Assembly: GCA_033980235.1 (NCBI GenBank)
Contig: CM067066.1
Location: 27,751,976 to 27,815,975 of the forward strand
Length of the DNA: 64,000 nucleotides
Reading direction: 5' to 3'
Source: Diadema setosum
Taxonomy: Eukaryota; Echinodermata; Echinoidea; Diadematoida; Diadematidae
The notes below the pieces were generated by a model. That model searched no databases, was not told the origin of the DNA, and saw nothing but the letters and a program-made list of their open reading frames with translations. The translations under genes were made by a program, and so were the position numbers. Of the stretch, positions 37,401 through 49,510 are shown piece after piece (position 1 is the first letter of the stretch; each line of letters opens with the position of its first letter).

Positions 37401-40400
37401 TATTATTTTGATGTATTTATATGATGAAAGAAGTATGGAAAAATGGGTACGGAAAAGAGAATTGATTAGTTATGAGAGGTAATTTAATATATATGTGTGT
37501 AAATTAGTAAAAGTGGATTAAGTAGTGTTGTTAACAGAAACAGAATACTGTTGTGAACAGAAATGGAATATACTGTTGTGAACAGAAATGGAATATACTT
37601 TTGGTAACAGAATATAGTTGTTAGGAAGGAATATATGTTACTGTGTATATTTTGATTGGGATAGAAAGAGGGAAGATTAGAAAAAAGTGATGAATTTGGT
37701 TAGGATAGGAGATAGACTGAGAAAGTGTATCTATACGGGAAAAGTGACGTTTAGTGTTAGAGTATACATGTACGTAGATTAGCGATTTTGGAAGGAGGAT
37801 AGAAGATGAGTAAACGCAGTGGATAAAGTTGATTTTAGAAGAAATAATAGTTTGAGATGATGGAAGGAGTATATAAAGAAGAAGGAATTGTGTCTTTGAT
37901 GTGATCAGTGCGATCAGTTTGACAAAATAGGATATATGTTTGATTTCATTTTTTTTTGAAAAAAAAAAAAGTGTAAGAAAATGAGGACATTTTATTTTGT
38001 AAGAGGAAGACTGATTTGTAGGGACTTATTTTGAACCATTTATTATCAGTGTTTCCCCCTTCTGTTATAACATGTACCACCCCTCTACTCACCAATACAT
38101 CAACCCACACTATATACATATTCACATCCACATGCATCCACGCACCCCACCTATCACAGACACACCACATATCACATGACATTTTCCCGCTCTTTTCACT
38201 TCACATCCATTGGTCCCTGTAATACTGAAAACATGCCAAAATCACCCAAGCCTACACATCATTTACATATTATGAATATTTAGCTGTAACCTTTGTTTCC
38301 TTATTTGCATGTTTTGTTATGTTGATTCTGTATATGAATATTCATGTTACAACCTGGATTTTCATGTGAACTCATGCTAAATTACGAAGAATAAACTGGC
38401 TACAAGTCAGTTAGCCAGGGGACTCCTTCCAGGTACCACGTGTGTGCTGCTCTAGTCTGCTGTTGGTGTACGTGTGATGAGTGCTAGAGAGCTGAGAGAA
38501 CCCGAGCCTTACATGACCAATGATGTTGTTTCTACTATGTTACGAAATGTGTCAAGTGATGAAATTCCATATTTTTTTTTTATCTATTGTCTGATTAATT
38601 CAGTGACATTTTTTCCACTCTGTTAGATGTCGCTATTGTTAATGATGATAGTAGCAATAATGGCAATTCAATAAAATAATATTTTTGTAATTAATTTATT
38701 TAGCATTTGCACTTGACAAATCAAGCAAACAATAAAAAAGAATAATAAACAAGTATAATACAGGATAAGAAGTCGTACATAAGTCAACATGATTTTTATG
38801 TGGCTTTGCATCTTACCTTTAAAGGGACTGTACAGTACTGGTTGAGGTAGGGATTCATGTTTTGAACATTCCTAAGTGAGATAATGAAAAGCCTCTTATG
38901 AAATATGAAAGAGCATGTAATTTTAAGAAGGATTCAACGTTTATTTGATGAAAATTGGTTTTCAGATGGCTGAGATATCCAAAAAAGTGCTAATAATAAA
39001 AGGCGACATGCCCCAACTTTATTAGTATCTCTTTGTTTCACCTTGTTTTGGGATATCTCAGCCATTTCAAAACCAATTTTCATCGAATAAACTTTTGATA
39101 CCCCTTAGAACCGCATGCTCTTTGACATCCCATAGAGTGGTTTCTGAATATCTCACAAAAAGTTAAAAGCTAAATCTTCACCTTGACCAGAACTGTACAC
39201 ACCCTTTAAATGACACCCTGCCTGAGCTTATTGCAGTTTTTTTTCCCCAGTGTATGGCAGTCAAGAAGGTTTTAGGGGGCTAAATTATTTTAGACTTCTA
39301 ACTTCAGCACAACCCCATACCTAACCCTAAACCTAACCCCAATCCTAAACTCTAACCTCTAACCCTAACCTGTAAACTCTAACCATATACAATCTTAAAG
39401 CCACTTAAATTTAATCTTATTACCTTGATGCATATTGCTGAATTTTTTCTTCAATTTCAGTGGGGGTACATAATGGATATGGCTAGGAGCTGAAGGTCCT
39501 AAAATAATTTAGCCCCCTAAAACCCAGGATTGTCCATTATTTTTCCCCACTCTCTATTTGCCAGGTTTGTGGAATCACAGAATGACCCAGCTAATGATCC
39601 TGTGGTTCTGTGGATGAATGGCGGCCCTGGTTGCAGCTCCATGGACGGCATGCTAACCGAGCTTGGTCCCTTTCATGTGGGTATTCCCAGTACTAGAAAT
39701 CAAATTAGAATTAAATGAACAACATACATGTATTTTTTAGAAATGAAAGTCAGACTGAACATATATTTGGAAATTGTGAATGTTTCAAAGCAGTTTTTTG
39801 CACGTCCTGTTCAGCTAGTGACACATGGGTTGCATGTAAATTTTGAGGACATTCCATTGAAATCTACTTTAATGCAAGGGTTTACTAACATAAAATTATG
39901 TCTATGGATGTACCTTCCATCCTGATGAAGTAACAAGTTATTCTATTAACCCGTACATCAAAAATGCTTTCCAATACTTGGAATCCTGTTTGCAAATATG
40001 TTAGTTGTTGCTACGTTGGGCAAAAGTTGGGCAAGCTTTCAGGTTGTCAAAAAGAAGAAATGCCAGAAAGGCATCATGCATGAAATTTGAATATGTGAGT
40101 AAACCAGTCTAGTAGAGCTCCGCAACGATGAATAAACTCTCCTACTATCCCAACAGGTGAATCCCGATGGTGAGACTCTGTACATGAATGAGTACAGCTG
40201 GAACACCAAGGCCAACATGATCTTCCTAGAGGCTCCTGCTGGGGTGGGGTACTCCTACTCCCCTGACAAACAGTATGCCACTGATGATGACAAGGTAAAT
40301 TATGTAATAATGATAATGATAGAGAGACTCTTATGTACATGATAATCAAAGAGGGTCAGGCTGTGGATTTACACCCTGTGTTGGCATTTGGCTGTCTTTT

Positions 40401-43400
40401 GTTGTTTGTGTGTGTGTGTGTGAGTGCATGTGTGTTTCTGAGACTACACTCGTAGTTGTTTTGTTGTGGGTAATTGTATTTCATGTATATGCAAAAGTAA
40501 AAGCGAAACCCATTGGAAAGGAAAGATTGTGTTTAATGACTGTTACATCTTTTTATTGTCTTAGCCTCAGAATGTAAATCTGTTTAACTAGTTAGCCTTG
40601 AAATATCAGGTACATCTCAAGTACATACCTGGTAGATCTCTCGTTCTCCTTGACAGTATACTATCAACCATGGGTACCCCATTTTCCTTTTTGTGTGTGT
40701 TTCTGAGACTACACTTGTAGTTGTTTTGTTGAAGGTAATTGTATTTCATGTATACGCAATAGTAGAAGCGAAACCCATTGGAAAGGAAAGATAGGAAAGG
40801 AAAGATTGTGTTTAATGACTTTTTATTGTCTTAGCCTCAGAATGTAAATCTGTTTAGTTAGCCTTGAAAAATCGTAAACTCAAGTACATACCTGGTAGAT
40901 CTCTCGTTCTCCTTGACAGTATACTATCAACCATGGGTACCCCATTTTCCTTTTTGCCGCAACCTTGTCGTCCCTCACAATGTATGTTTATGATGCAAGA
41001 GCATAGCTGTGCCTCAAGAAGTTCACGACGCTGAAAACAAAGAGGTAGAGCTATTTAAGTATATTGTTATGGACTGCAGTACTTTCTCTTATTTGTGCTT
41101 TGCAGCTTCTTCATATAAGAGAAACAAAAGATGTGAAAGCATTCTTTATACCCTATTGTGTTGGTATTCATTTCCTGTTTTGTCCTGTTTCTTTCTCTCT
41201 TCTTCCACTTGTTTACCTTCTTTCACTTTCGGTTTTTCTCTTTCTATCATTCTTTCATCTGTTTCCTTAAATCTTATTTTTTTTTAATTTCCTCTCTCAC
41301 TCTTTCTTTCTTAATTTTTTCTTTTGTTTATATCTGTTGTCTTTTCTTTTTCTCTGAAAACATTGGATTAGGTGTCCATGGATAACTACTTAGCGCTGCA
41401 GAGTTTCTTCAAGAAATTCCCCGAGTATGCTTCCAATGAGTTCTATGTGACTGGCGAAAGCTACGGGGGGATTTACGTGCCCACCCTCTCTCTTCGTATC
41501 CTGCAAGGGAATGCAACCATCAATATGAAGGTAAATAATATAATATTCAGTCAATACCCAGCAGGGTGCTACATAGCTTTATTTTACCACTTGCCCAGTC
41601 GGGCAAGCAGATTTTCAAATTTGCTGCAAAACACTTGTCCGAATATCAATTTTACTTATACAAAATATAATGAAATAATATAGAAAATCATGTGTTAATC
41701 AAGGGCTTAATAAAGCACAATCATTTGAATCAACGGCACACATTGATTCGCATGCTCACAATGGAGTAACAAACTTGGTCTGATCAAGTGTTGCCATTGC
41801 TGCATTGCCTTGCGTTGGGGCTTCTTCACATAAGTGTTGGAAAGTTGCTGAAATGAAATATAAAGTGTGTTGCATCACTATACAGCCATTATCTTTGGGC
41901 TTTTGTATGGTTGACTTTTTTTGTGGGTTTGTTGGGGGAATAAGTGAAAAAAAGGTGGCTTCCAAACTTTTTGCTTGCCCAATTCAGGCAAGCATTTGTT
42001 CTCATTGTTCACAAACACTTGCCCAAATTTGATTTTTCACTTGCCCCGGGGCAATCGGGCAAGTGCTTATGTAGCACCCTGCCCAGTAACATGTTCAGCA
42101 TTGCTCCACTTGTAAAGTGTAAAATATCAAAGACTTAAAAAACAGAACACTTTGTATGAGCATACTTAGTGTTCAGATTTATATATTGTACAAATCATGC
42201 AGGTAGTATGGTTTATTCATATTTATAAATTTATATTATTTATTTATATAGTATGGATTATTATATAGGGCGGTGAGTTGGCTCAGTCGGTAGCACGTCT
42301 GCCTCACGATCACGTGGCCTGGGTTCGAACCCGAGTCTGGACTGAGCAATGTTGTGTGTAAGCATACCGTCCCCTCTAGCAAGAGGCAAAACACTCTGTC
42401 CCTCGGATAGGACATATAATGGCGGTCCCGTGTGTGAGAGAGTAACAACTCATGCACGTAAAAGATCCCGCTTCTTTCATTCATCGCAAAGAGCAGGGTG
42501 TTTAACCCGGTGAAGTGGTCCCACCTCACATCCAACTGGACACCATGGAAGACCAGCTTAATGTAGCTGAATATGGGCTACCCAGCCATCTTCTCAGATG
42601 GAAAATGAACAAACAAACAAACAAACATTTAAGTTATGCTTTCACAGCGTGTTTTCTTAGTAATGTTGTGGCTATGTATGTGTATATGGTGTTTCAGTGC
42701 AGGGTGTGGAGAGCAAGAAATACTCCAGTGTGTATGCTCAACTATGTATTAAAGAGATGGTATAGAATTGGTTGAAGTGAGAATTTAGCTTTTAACTTTT
42801 TGCAAGATACTTAGAAACCACTTCATGAAATGTTAAAAAGCATACAATTCTAAGAGTAATTCAAACTTTATTTGATTAAAATTGGTTTTGCAGTGGCTGA
42901 GATATCCAAAAAAAAGAGATGAAAACAAAGCAATCCTAATAAAAGGTGGGTCCAACCTTTTATTAGGCATGCTTTGTTTTCGATATCTCAGCCATTTCAA
43001 AACCAATTTTCATCAAATGAACTTAGAATTCCTCTTAGAATTATATATTCATATTTCATAGGAGGTTTCACAATATCTATTAAAAAAAAAAAAAAATCAT
43101 CGTAAAAAAATGTTGGAAACATCAAGCCCCATCCCACCCAAAACTGTATCATCCCTTTAACAAGCAAAAAGGGAGGGGTATGTTCTTGAGTTTTCGGTGC
43201 TCTCATGTTTAGGTATTTTGAAGAGAAAGTCAAGGAATCGCAGGTTTGGAAAAACAGACATCTACATCTCATTCTCGTCTACAGTAGTCAAAAGGGGATT
43301 GCATCAGCTTTTAGAGATGATGACTTTCTGCAGAAAAATCATTTATTCCTTGTTCGTAGAAATCATTTATTCCTTCACAAGCCAAAAGTCATACTCAAAT

Positions 43401-45964
43401 CATCTGTCTGTTCTCCTAACCTTTGCAGGGCTTTGCTGTTGGGAATGGAATCACCAACTTTGATACCAACACTGATTCCCTTGTCTACTTTGCCTACTAC
43501 CATGGCCTCCTCGGGCTTGAGTAAGTGATTGTCTGCATGCTTGTAAAATAAAGGAGGATTACCTTTTGCTGTGTTTATCAACTTTCCCATGTTTGTAGCA
43601 TGTTTCAGTACCCACTGTCAAAATGCATTTGCAAACGTCTTTCAGATTGCATTTCTTGAGTTGTTGGCATTTATCAACTCTAATCTGTCGTGAGTCAATT
43701 TGGGAGGCCTTGTCACTGCGCAGCTCCATTCCGCAGTTTGACCCGAGGAGCAGAGATGAGTAGTTGGCAGTGGTTGCCATGGGCAGATCTGAGCTGTAAA
43801 CACGTTTATCAACTCAACAGAAATGTATGTCTGGCTCAAACATGTTTGTATTCACACTTTTTTGCCATTTCAAAAACATGTTTCTAGCCCTGTGATCAAA
43901 ACAGCTTTGCTTTTATCACCTGCCCAAAACTCCCTGAAATTTGTTTGGAAACCTTGATTCTGCACCAAAACTGAGATGATAAAATGCACCCTTAGAAGTA
44001 CAATGTATGTGATAGTGTTTTTGTACAGTTGAACCTCTCGTATCCGGACAAGTCGGGACTGGGGCTCATCCGGATAAGGGATTTGGCCGGATACGGGAGA
44101 CTCAATGCTTTATACATACATGTACATATACATACACATGTACTGATGTAGCCCATTGTAGTACCACATGTAGTAATGTGTATACTGCAACCTTTTCATT
44201 GTTACATTTGGGGATGTTTCGGGATGTTGAAATGTCTGAAGGTAAGCAATTTGGAAGGAAATTTGATGCAATGTATGTTAATCATATTGGAAGTAATATG
44301 TAATTCATGTGTGTTTGGGTAGGAGTTCTCAAGGAGTTGGGAATCCCCCTTTCTTCCCGTAATTATAAAAAAAATAAAAAAAAATCACGGCGAGATTGCG
44401 TCCGGATAATAGAGAGATCCGGATAAAGGGAGGCCGGATAATAGAGGTTCAACTGTATTTCTATTGTACATGACTGAAAGGAGAATGTTTACCTTGGAGC
44501 AAAGGATACTTACTGGTATTTTGATTGATAGCAATATATGAGAAGCAAGAAGAGATAAGGATATTTGAATCAAATGAGATATCTGTTCAGAAATAGTCAG
44601 AAAATGATGGTAGATGGAATGCTAGTGAGACATGAAAATAGAATCCAGTGAGGGCCTTCCAGGAGCTGTTTTTTGTTTCACAAATTGGTCACATAAAGCT
44701 CTTCATACATTTAAGTTGATTGATATAACTGATGTCATATTTCTGCACAAGAGACATAATTGGCCCAGCATCTCAAAAACCTAAACAGTTCACAATCTTT
44801 TTGTCAATGCCAGATTCTGAAGAGGAGATTTTCAGCTGTAAAATGAAATGTTGCTTATCAAACTTGGTTTTTCCTAGTCCACCAAAATATGTGACTGTAA
44901 AGCAAATGTACATGTGTAGGGGAATGCTACTTGAGAAAAGTGGCTTTGAAGGCAAGGATCTATTGATGTGCAGTGAGTTGCCATCCCTGAGTATTGTGTG
45001 CTGCACAAAGGAGGATTTAAAATTCATTGGCAATTGCAGGGAAGGGAATGCAGCATCTGAAAACTTGGTACAATCAGTAACATTTTATGTAGGATCATGT
45101 CAGCATATCTAGGCGACTGCTAAATATTGGGGAATTTACCACTCTATGCTTGTGGATTCAGTTAGTGTTAAAAAATTGATCGCACACACCAGTTAAGTTT
45201 AAGGTAATTTGGACAAGCTGTTCAGAAGTTATGAATTAAATTTTCGAAAGTTTGGGTTCTAGCCATGTGCAGTCATGGCTGGATTAGAAGGTTACAACAA
45301 TATGTGACACTAAAATCTAGGGACAAAAAAAAAAATCACACACCTTTATGTGTTGTTCACATGATAAAGAAACTTACTGCAGTTTATTTGTAACATTCAT
45401 TAACACAATGGATCTATCTATGCAAAGTGCATTCTTTAATGTCTTCAAAACCATTATGAAAAGCAGCACATCTCTTCATGTTAAAATATTATTATTTTTA
45501 TGATATAAACTTTGATATCTCACCCCTCCCCCCCCCCCCACCTTCCACTAGCTTATGGAAGAGCCTGACTGAAAACTGCTGCAATGGAACCAAGTGTGTT
45601 TTTTCGAGGACAACAAGTGCCGCGTGTTACACATACGTAAGTCACATATATTTGCTCCGTATCGCTCTCATGTGCACCAACTTTAAATCAGAAAAAACAA
45701 CAACATTCAGTTCAGATCACTAAGATCTGCTTTTAGTAAAAGTTACCGAAAAATTAGATACTGGTATATGAATATCTTATTTGTGTGTATTTTTTTTTAT
45801 CACATCGATTGACACCTATAATAATTTCTCTGAAGACCTCATCTATCAGTGATGATAACCCAAGTACCAGTCTTGTCTGTCAGAGTTAATTTGTTTGCAA
45901 AGCATAGTATAGAATGTAATTCAGTGCAATTTTTTATCTTTTATAAAAGTGATTTTTATTTGTA

Positions 45965-46005
<41 letters not shown>

Positions 46006-47791
46006 TGTATATCATGTAATACATGTATGACATCTTTTAGATGCTTCTTTAACCTTAGCCTTATCAAACTGGGCTTTTTGGCTGTGCCTTATGGGGGGGG
46101 GGGGGGGTTCCTGTATTGAGAGCAATTCCAAGCAACATGAACAATATGGAAGCTTTTAATGAATATGCTTGTCCTTGATTTATTTGATAGGTGAGGATGT
46201 AAAGTCTGTCAACATGTGCATGTACAGTAGATGATAAGGAAAGAAAATGATGCGATATATTTGATTTGTTATCAATTTGATGTAGTGTCCCTAGGTTCAG
46301 TGGAACAAAAATTCGAATACTTTGCTAGTCACATGGATCTTCATTGTTAAAAGTGATAACAAAAATCCAAGTTTGATTTTTTTTTGAAAAGTGGCTTCAG
46401 ATAAAAGAGATGTATCGTGTCTAGAACTGTTTTGTCAAGCGAAGTTTATCATGCTTCTAGTAATCCTTTTTAGAGTCAGAGCCATGCTAATCATAAAATG
46501 AGTTAATTTACCATTAATTTTCAGAGCCCATGGTCATACTACCAACAATATTATGTGTAGTTCAGTGACACAAAATTATCTTTAGTTTCAGTCTTTAAAA
46601 CCATGGACCTTTTGTTGAAGGTCCATGGTAAAATGTATGCTCCATGAGAGAAAACAACCTTGCGCCCTCAGTGAGTGTGAAGAAATGTGACAGTGTGCAA
46701 AAGAATGTGCAGTGTGCATAAACAGTGTGAATTTGATCTACTCATGTGACAAGTTTAAAGGGATGGTACAGTATTGGTGGAGATGAGAATTGGGCTTTTA
46801 ACTTTTTGAAAGATACCAAGAAAACACTTATGATATAGTACAGAGCATACCATTTTAAGAGGAATTGAAAGTTTATTTGATGAAAATTGGGTTTGGAATG
46901 ACTGAAACATCCAAAAAACAAAACAAAAACAAAAACAAAACAAGTAAAACATCCAAAAAAACAAAACAAGTGAAACATCCAAAAACAAAACAAGCAAAAC
47001 AAAGTGATCGTAATAAGGTGTGGGTCCCACCCTTTATTAGAATCACTCTTTTTTGGATATCTCAGCCATTTCAAATCCAATTTTCATCAAATAAACGTTG
47101 AATTCCTCTTAGAATTACATGCTCTTTCATATTTCAGAAGAGGTTTCTCATTATCTCACCAAAAAAAAATGTTAGAAACCTGAAATTAGGTCTCAACCAA
47201 AACTATACGATCCCTTTAAGTGACAACCATGTGTGGTCACACTGCCAAAAACTACACATAGTTTTGCAAGAAGTGAGAAAGATTGCAAGCGCATGTAGGC
47301 AGTTTTGTGGGAAGTTTCACTGGTAACTTCTCGAAAAGCTTGTGGTTATACTGGGAAGCAAATTAGTTTTAAAAAGTTATACGGTTATAGATGAACCTTT
47401 GTGTGTGTGTGTGTTTTATTTTGTTTTTCCCCAGGTTGGCGAGTCTCTGAACATTGTATACAACATTGGGCTGAATGATTACTCCCTCTATGCTGACTGC
47501 TATTCAGGGCCATCTGGAAAGAGTCCGCTTGTGACACGCTACCAGTTTGATATGATGCATGTCATGGGCCATTTTCCAACCACCCCGCCAAAGTATTACC
47601 GGGTAAGGACACAACATTACTGCCACTAGTGTCACCACCACCACCACCACAAATACTGCCACTATGTCTACTGCTGCTGCTGTTACTACTGTGACAACTA
47701 CTACTTCTACTGCTACTACTGTCACCACCACTTTTACTAGTACTGCTACTACTACTGCTACTACTACTGCTACTACTACTACTACTACTAT

Positions 47792-47857
<66 letters not shown>

Positions 47858-49479
47858 AGTTGCTACCAGGGCTGGCACTACTTTTTTTTAAAGTGAGGGG
47901 GCCCAGTTTATATTTTTCTGGTGCCACTTATGGGTTTAATCAATTGACAAGCAAAAAAAAAAGAAGAAAAAGACTAAAAAACGTGGGGGGGGGGGCCCAA
48001 ATGGTGAGACCCTATGTATTCCTATGTATTATGCGAAAATTGCACCAGTCCTGGCTACTACTGTACCAGTACAGCCACTACTGTTACTACATTCCCCCTG
48101 CTACTACTTCCACTACTAACAATAATTATAAGGATACTTCTTTTAGTTGCTCTATTTGAAGTATTGCCACGGCTGATGATTGTTCTTGGTCCCAACTGAT
48201 ACTTCCTCCTCTGTATATATATATGATGCATTACGCGTTACCCCGGGGTACCGTAGTACCCGGGGTACCACTTTGTGTAGCGCCACTTCACGTCCATTCG
48301 AGGACAGCCACAGAGAAATGCATGCACTGTATGTGCGTGTCAGAAATTCCCATGCCACTGCATGTATGCATGCAGGGTACGCTGTGCTAGCAATAGCGTC
48401 AGAGACTCCAACTCTCCCGTTTTCGACGGGAGATCTCCCGCCGAAAACCCATTTTGGCAAAATCTCCCGTTCTCCCGCTTGAGATTTAATTTCTCCCCGC
48501 CCTGGCTCTGTGTCTCCCGTTGGAAAGGATTTATTACTTATTGCTATTGTATGTTGAAAAAAATGAGCCTTATAGCACCCAGAGAGCATCTAGAACCCTA
48601 GGAACTTCGCGCTTCGCACACATCAACTTGGAGTATCCCATTTGCTAGGGGTTTCAGGCGGGAAGAATCTCCAGATCAGAAGGTGCCTTGGGTTGGAGTC
48701 TCTGTAGCGTGTGCTTCAGTGCAGTGCTGTGCAGTGCTGTGCAGTGGCTAGCACGCGCTAGCTCCAGCACCAAAATAATTTCCCACTTTTTGGAACCCAC
48801 AGTACAACCTCAAAAAAGTAAGTGATTCAACAAAATGGCTGATTTTTGTTTGCTACCCAGGGTACCATTTATGTCATCATATAAAGACTGTAAGAATTCA
48901 TTTGCAGCAGTATTAATACACGTAGTTACAAATGAAATGTGTCAAGTGAGCATTCCAGTTTTCAGGTTCATCTGATCATTCTTTTACAATGGTTACTATG
49001 GATATATGTGACCCGCTACAACAAAAGAATCCTAAAGTCGCTGACGGGCGATCCAAGCATGACCCAGAAAAAACGGGCTATTTTTCAGGCCTTCCCTTAA
49101 TCATTTAGCTTCGAAATTTCGGCATATGATAGAAGATACATTAGACTACAAAATTATGTTAAAACAGAAATCTGAACGTTTTGACAGATTTTAGTGATTT
49201 GACTTCAACTCGATTTTCTCGGCTCACCCGTCAGCGACTTTAGGATCCTTTCACACTTTAGGCTCTCTCACACACACATATGTGTGTGTGAGAGAGCCTA
49301 TTTGTTGCCAGTGCCAAATAATGTTTTATGTTATTGCAAAATTTGTAATCACTCTAATCATATATGCCACAATAATAGCCCAAAACTTGGTATTTTCCAA
49401 GCTGGTGAAAAAAAAAAAAAATACTGTGTTTGTCACATAAGCTGATGCAGTTTCGTGATTCAATTGTCCAAAAGGTTTC

Positions 49480-49510
<31 letters not shown>

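Larger units (their letters stand above)
29889..38513 (+). mobile_element. complete Ty3/gypsy LTR retrotransposon
   Basis: An 8625-bp element in intron 1 of the cathepsin A gene, in the same orientation as the gene. Two 497-bp LTRs (29889-30385, 38017-38513) start TG and end CA. They differ at one position that I can see (30224 C against A at 38352). A 4-bp target duplication TGAC lies immediately outside both (29885-29888, 38514-38517). Domain order is gag, protease, reverse transcriptase, RNase H, integrase, the Ty3/gypsy (Metaviridae) order; there is no envelope gene. Near-identity of the LTRs implies very recent insertion. Integrase is interrupted by a one-base frameshift. Confidence 0.95.

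Noticed and set aside
44732..45112. A 126-codon plus-strand frame in cathepsin A intron 5
   Set aside because: No recognised similarity, no promoter or splice context beyond the host intron, and composition like translated AT-rich DNA.
45590..45636. A possible frameshift in cathepsin A exon 6 (an alternative frame reads EDNKC, resembling the vertebrate protein)
   Set aside because: The existing frame aligns with the family without gaps, keeps both cysteines and matches the phase of exon 7; the alternative would break the phase.
47504..47927. Long minus-strand frames of poly-Val and poly-Ser over the CTA repeat
   Set aside because: Simple trinucleotide repeat in intron 7; no coding signal.
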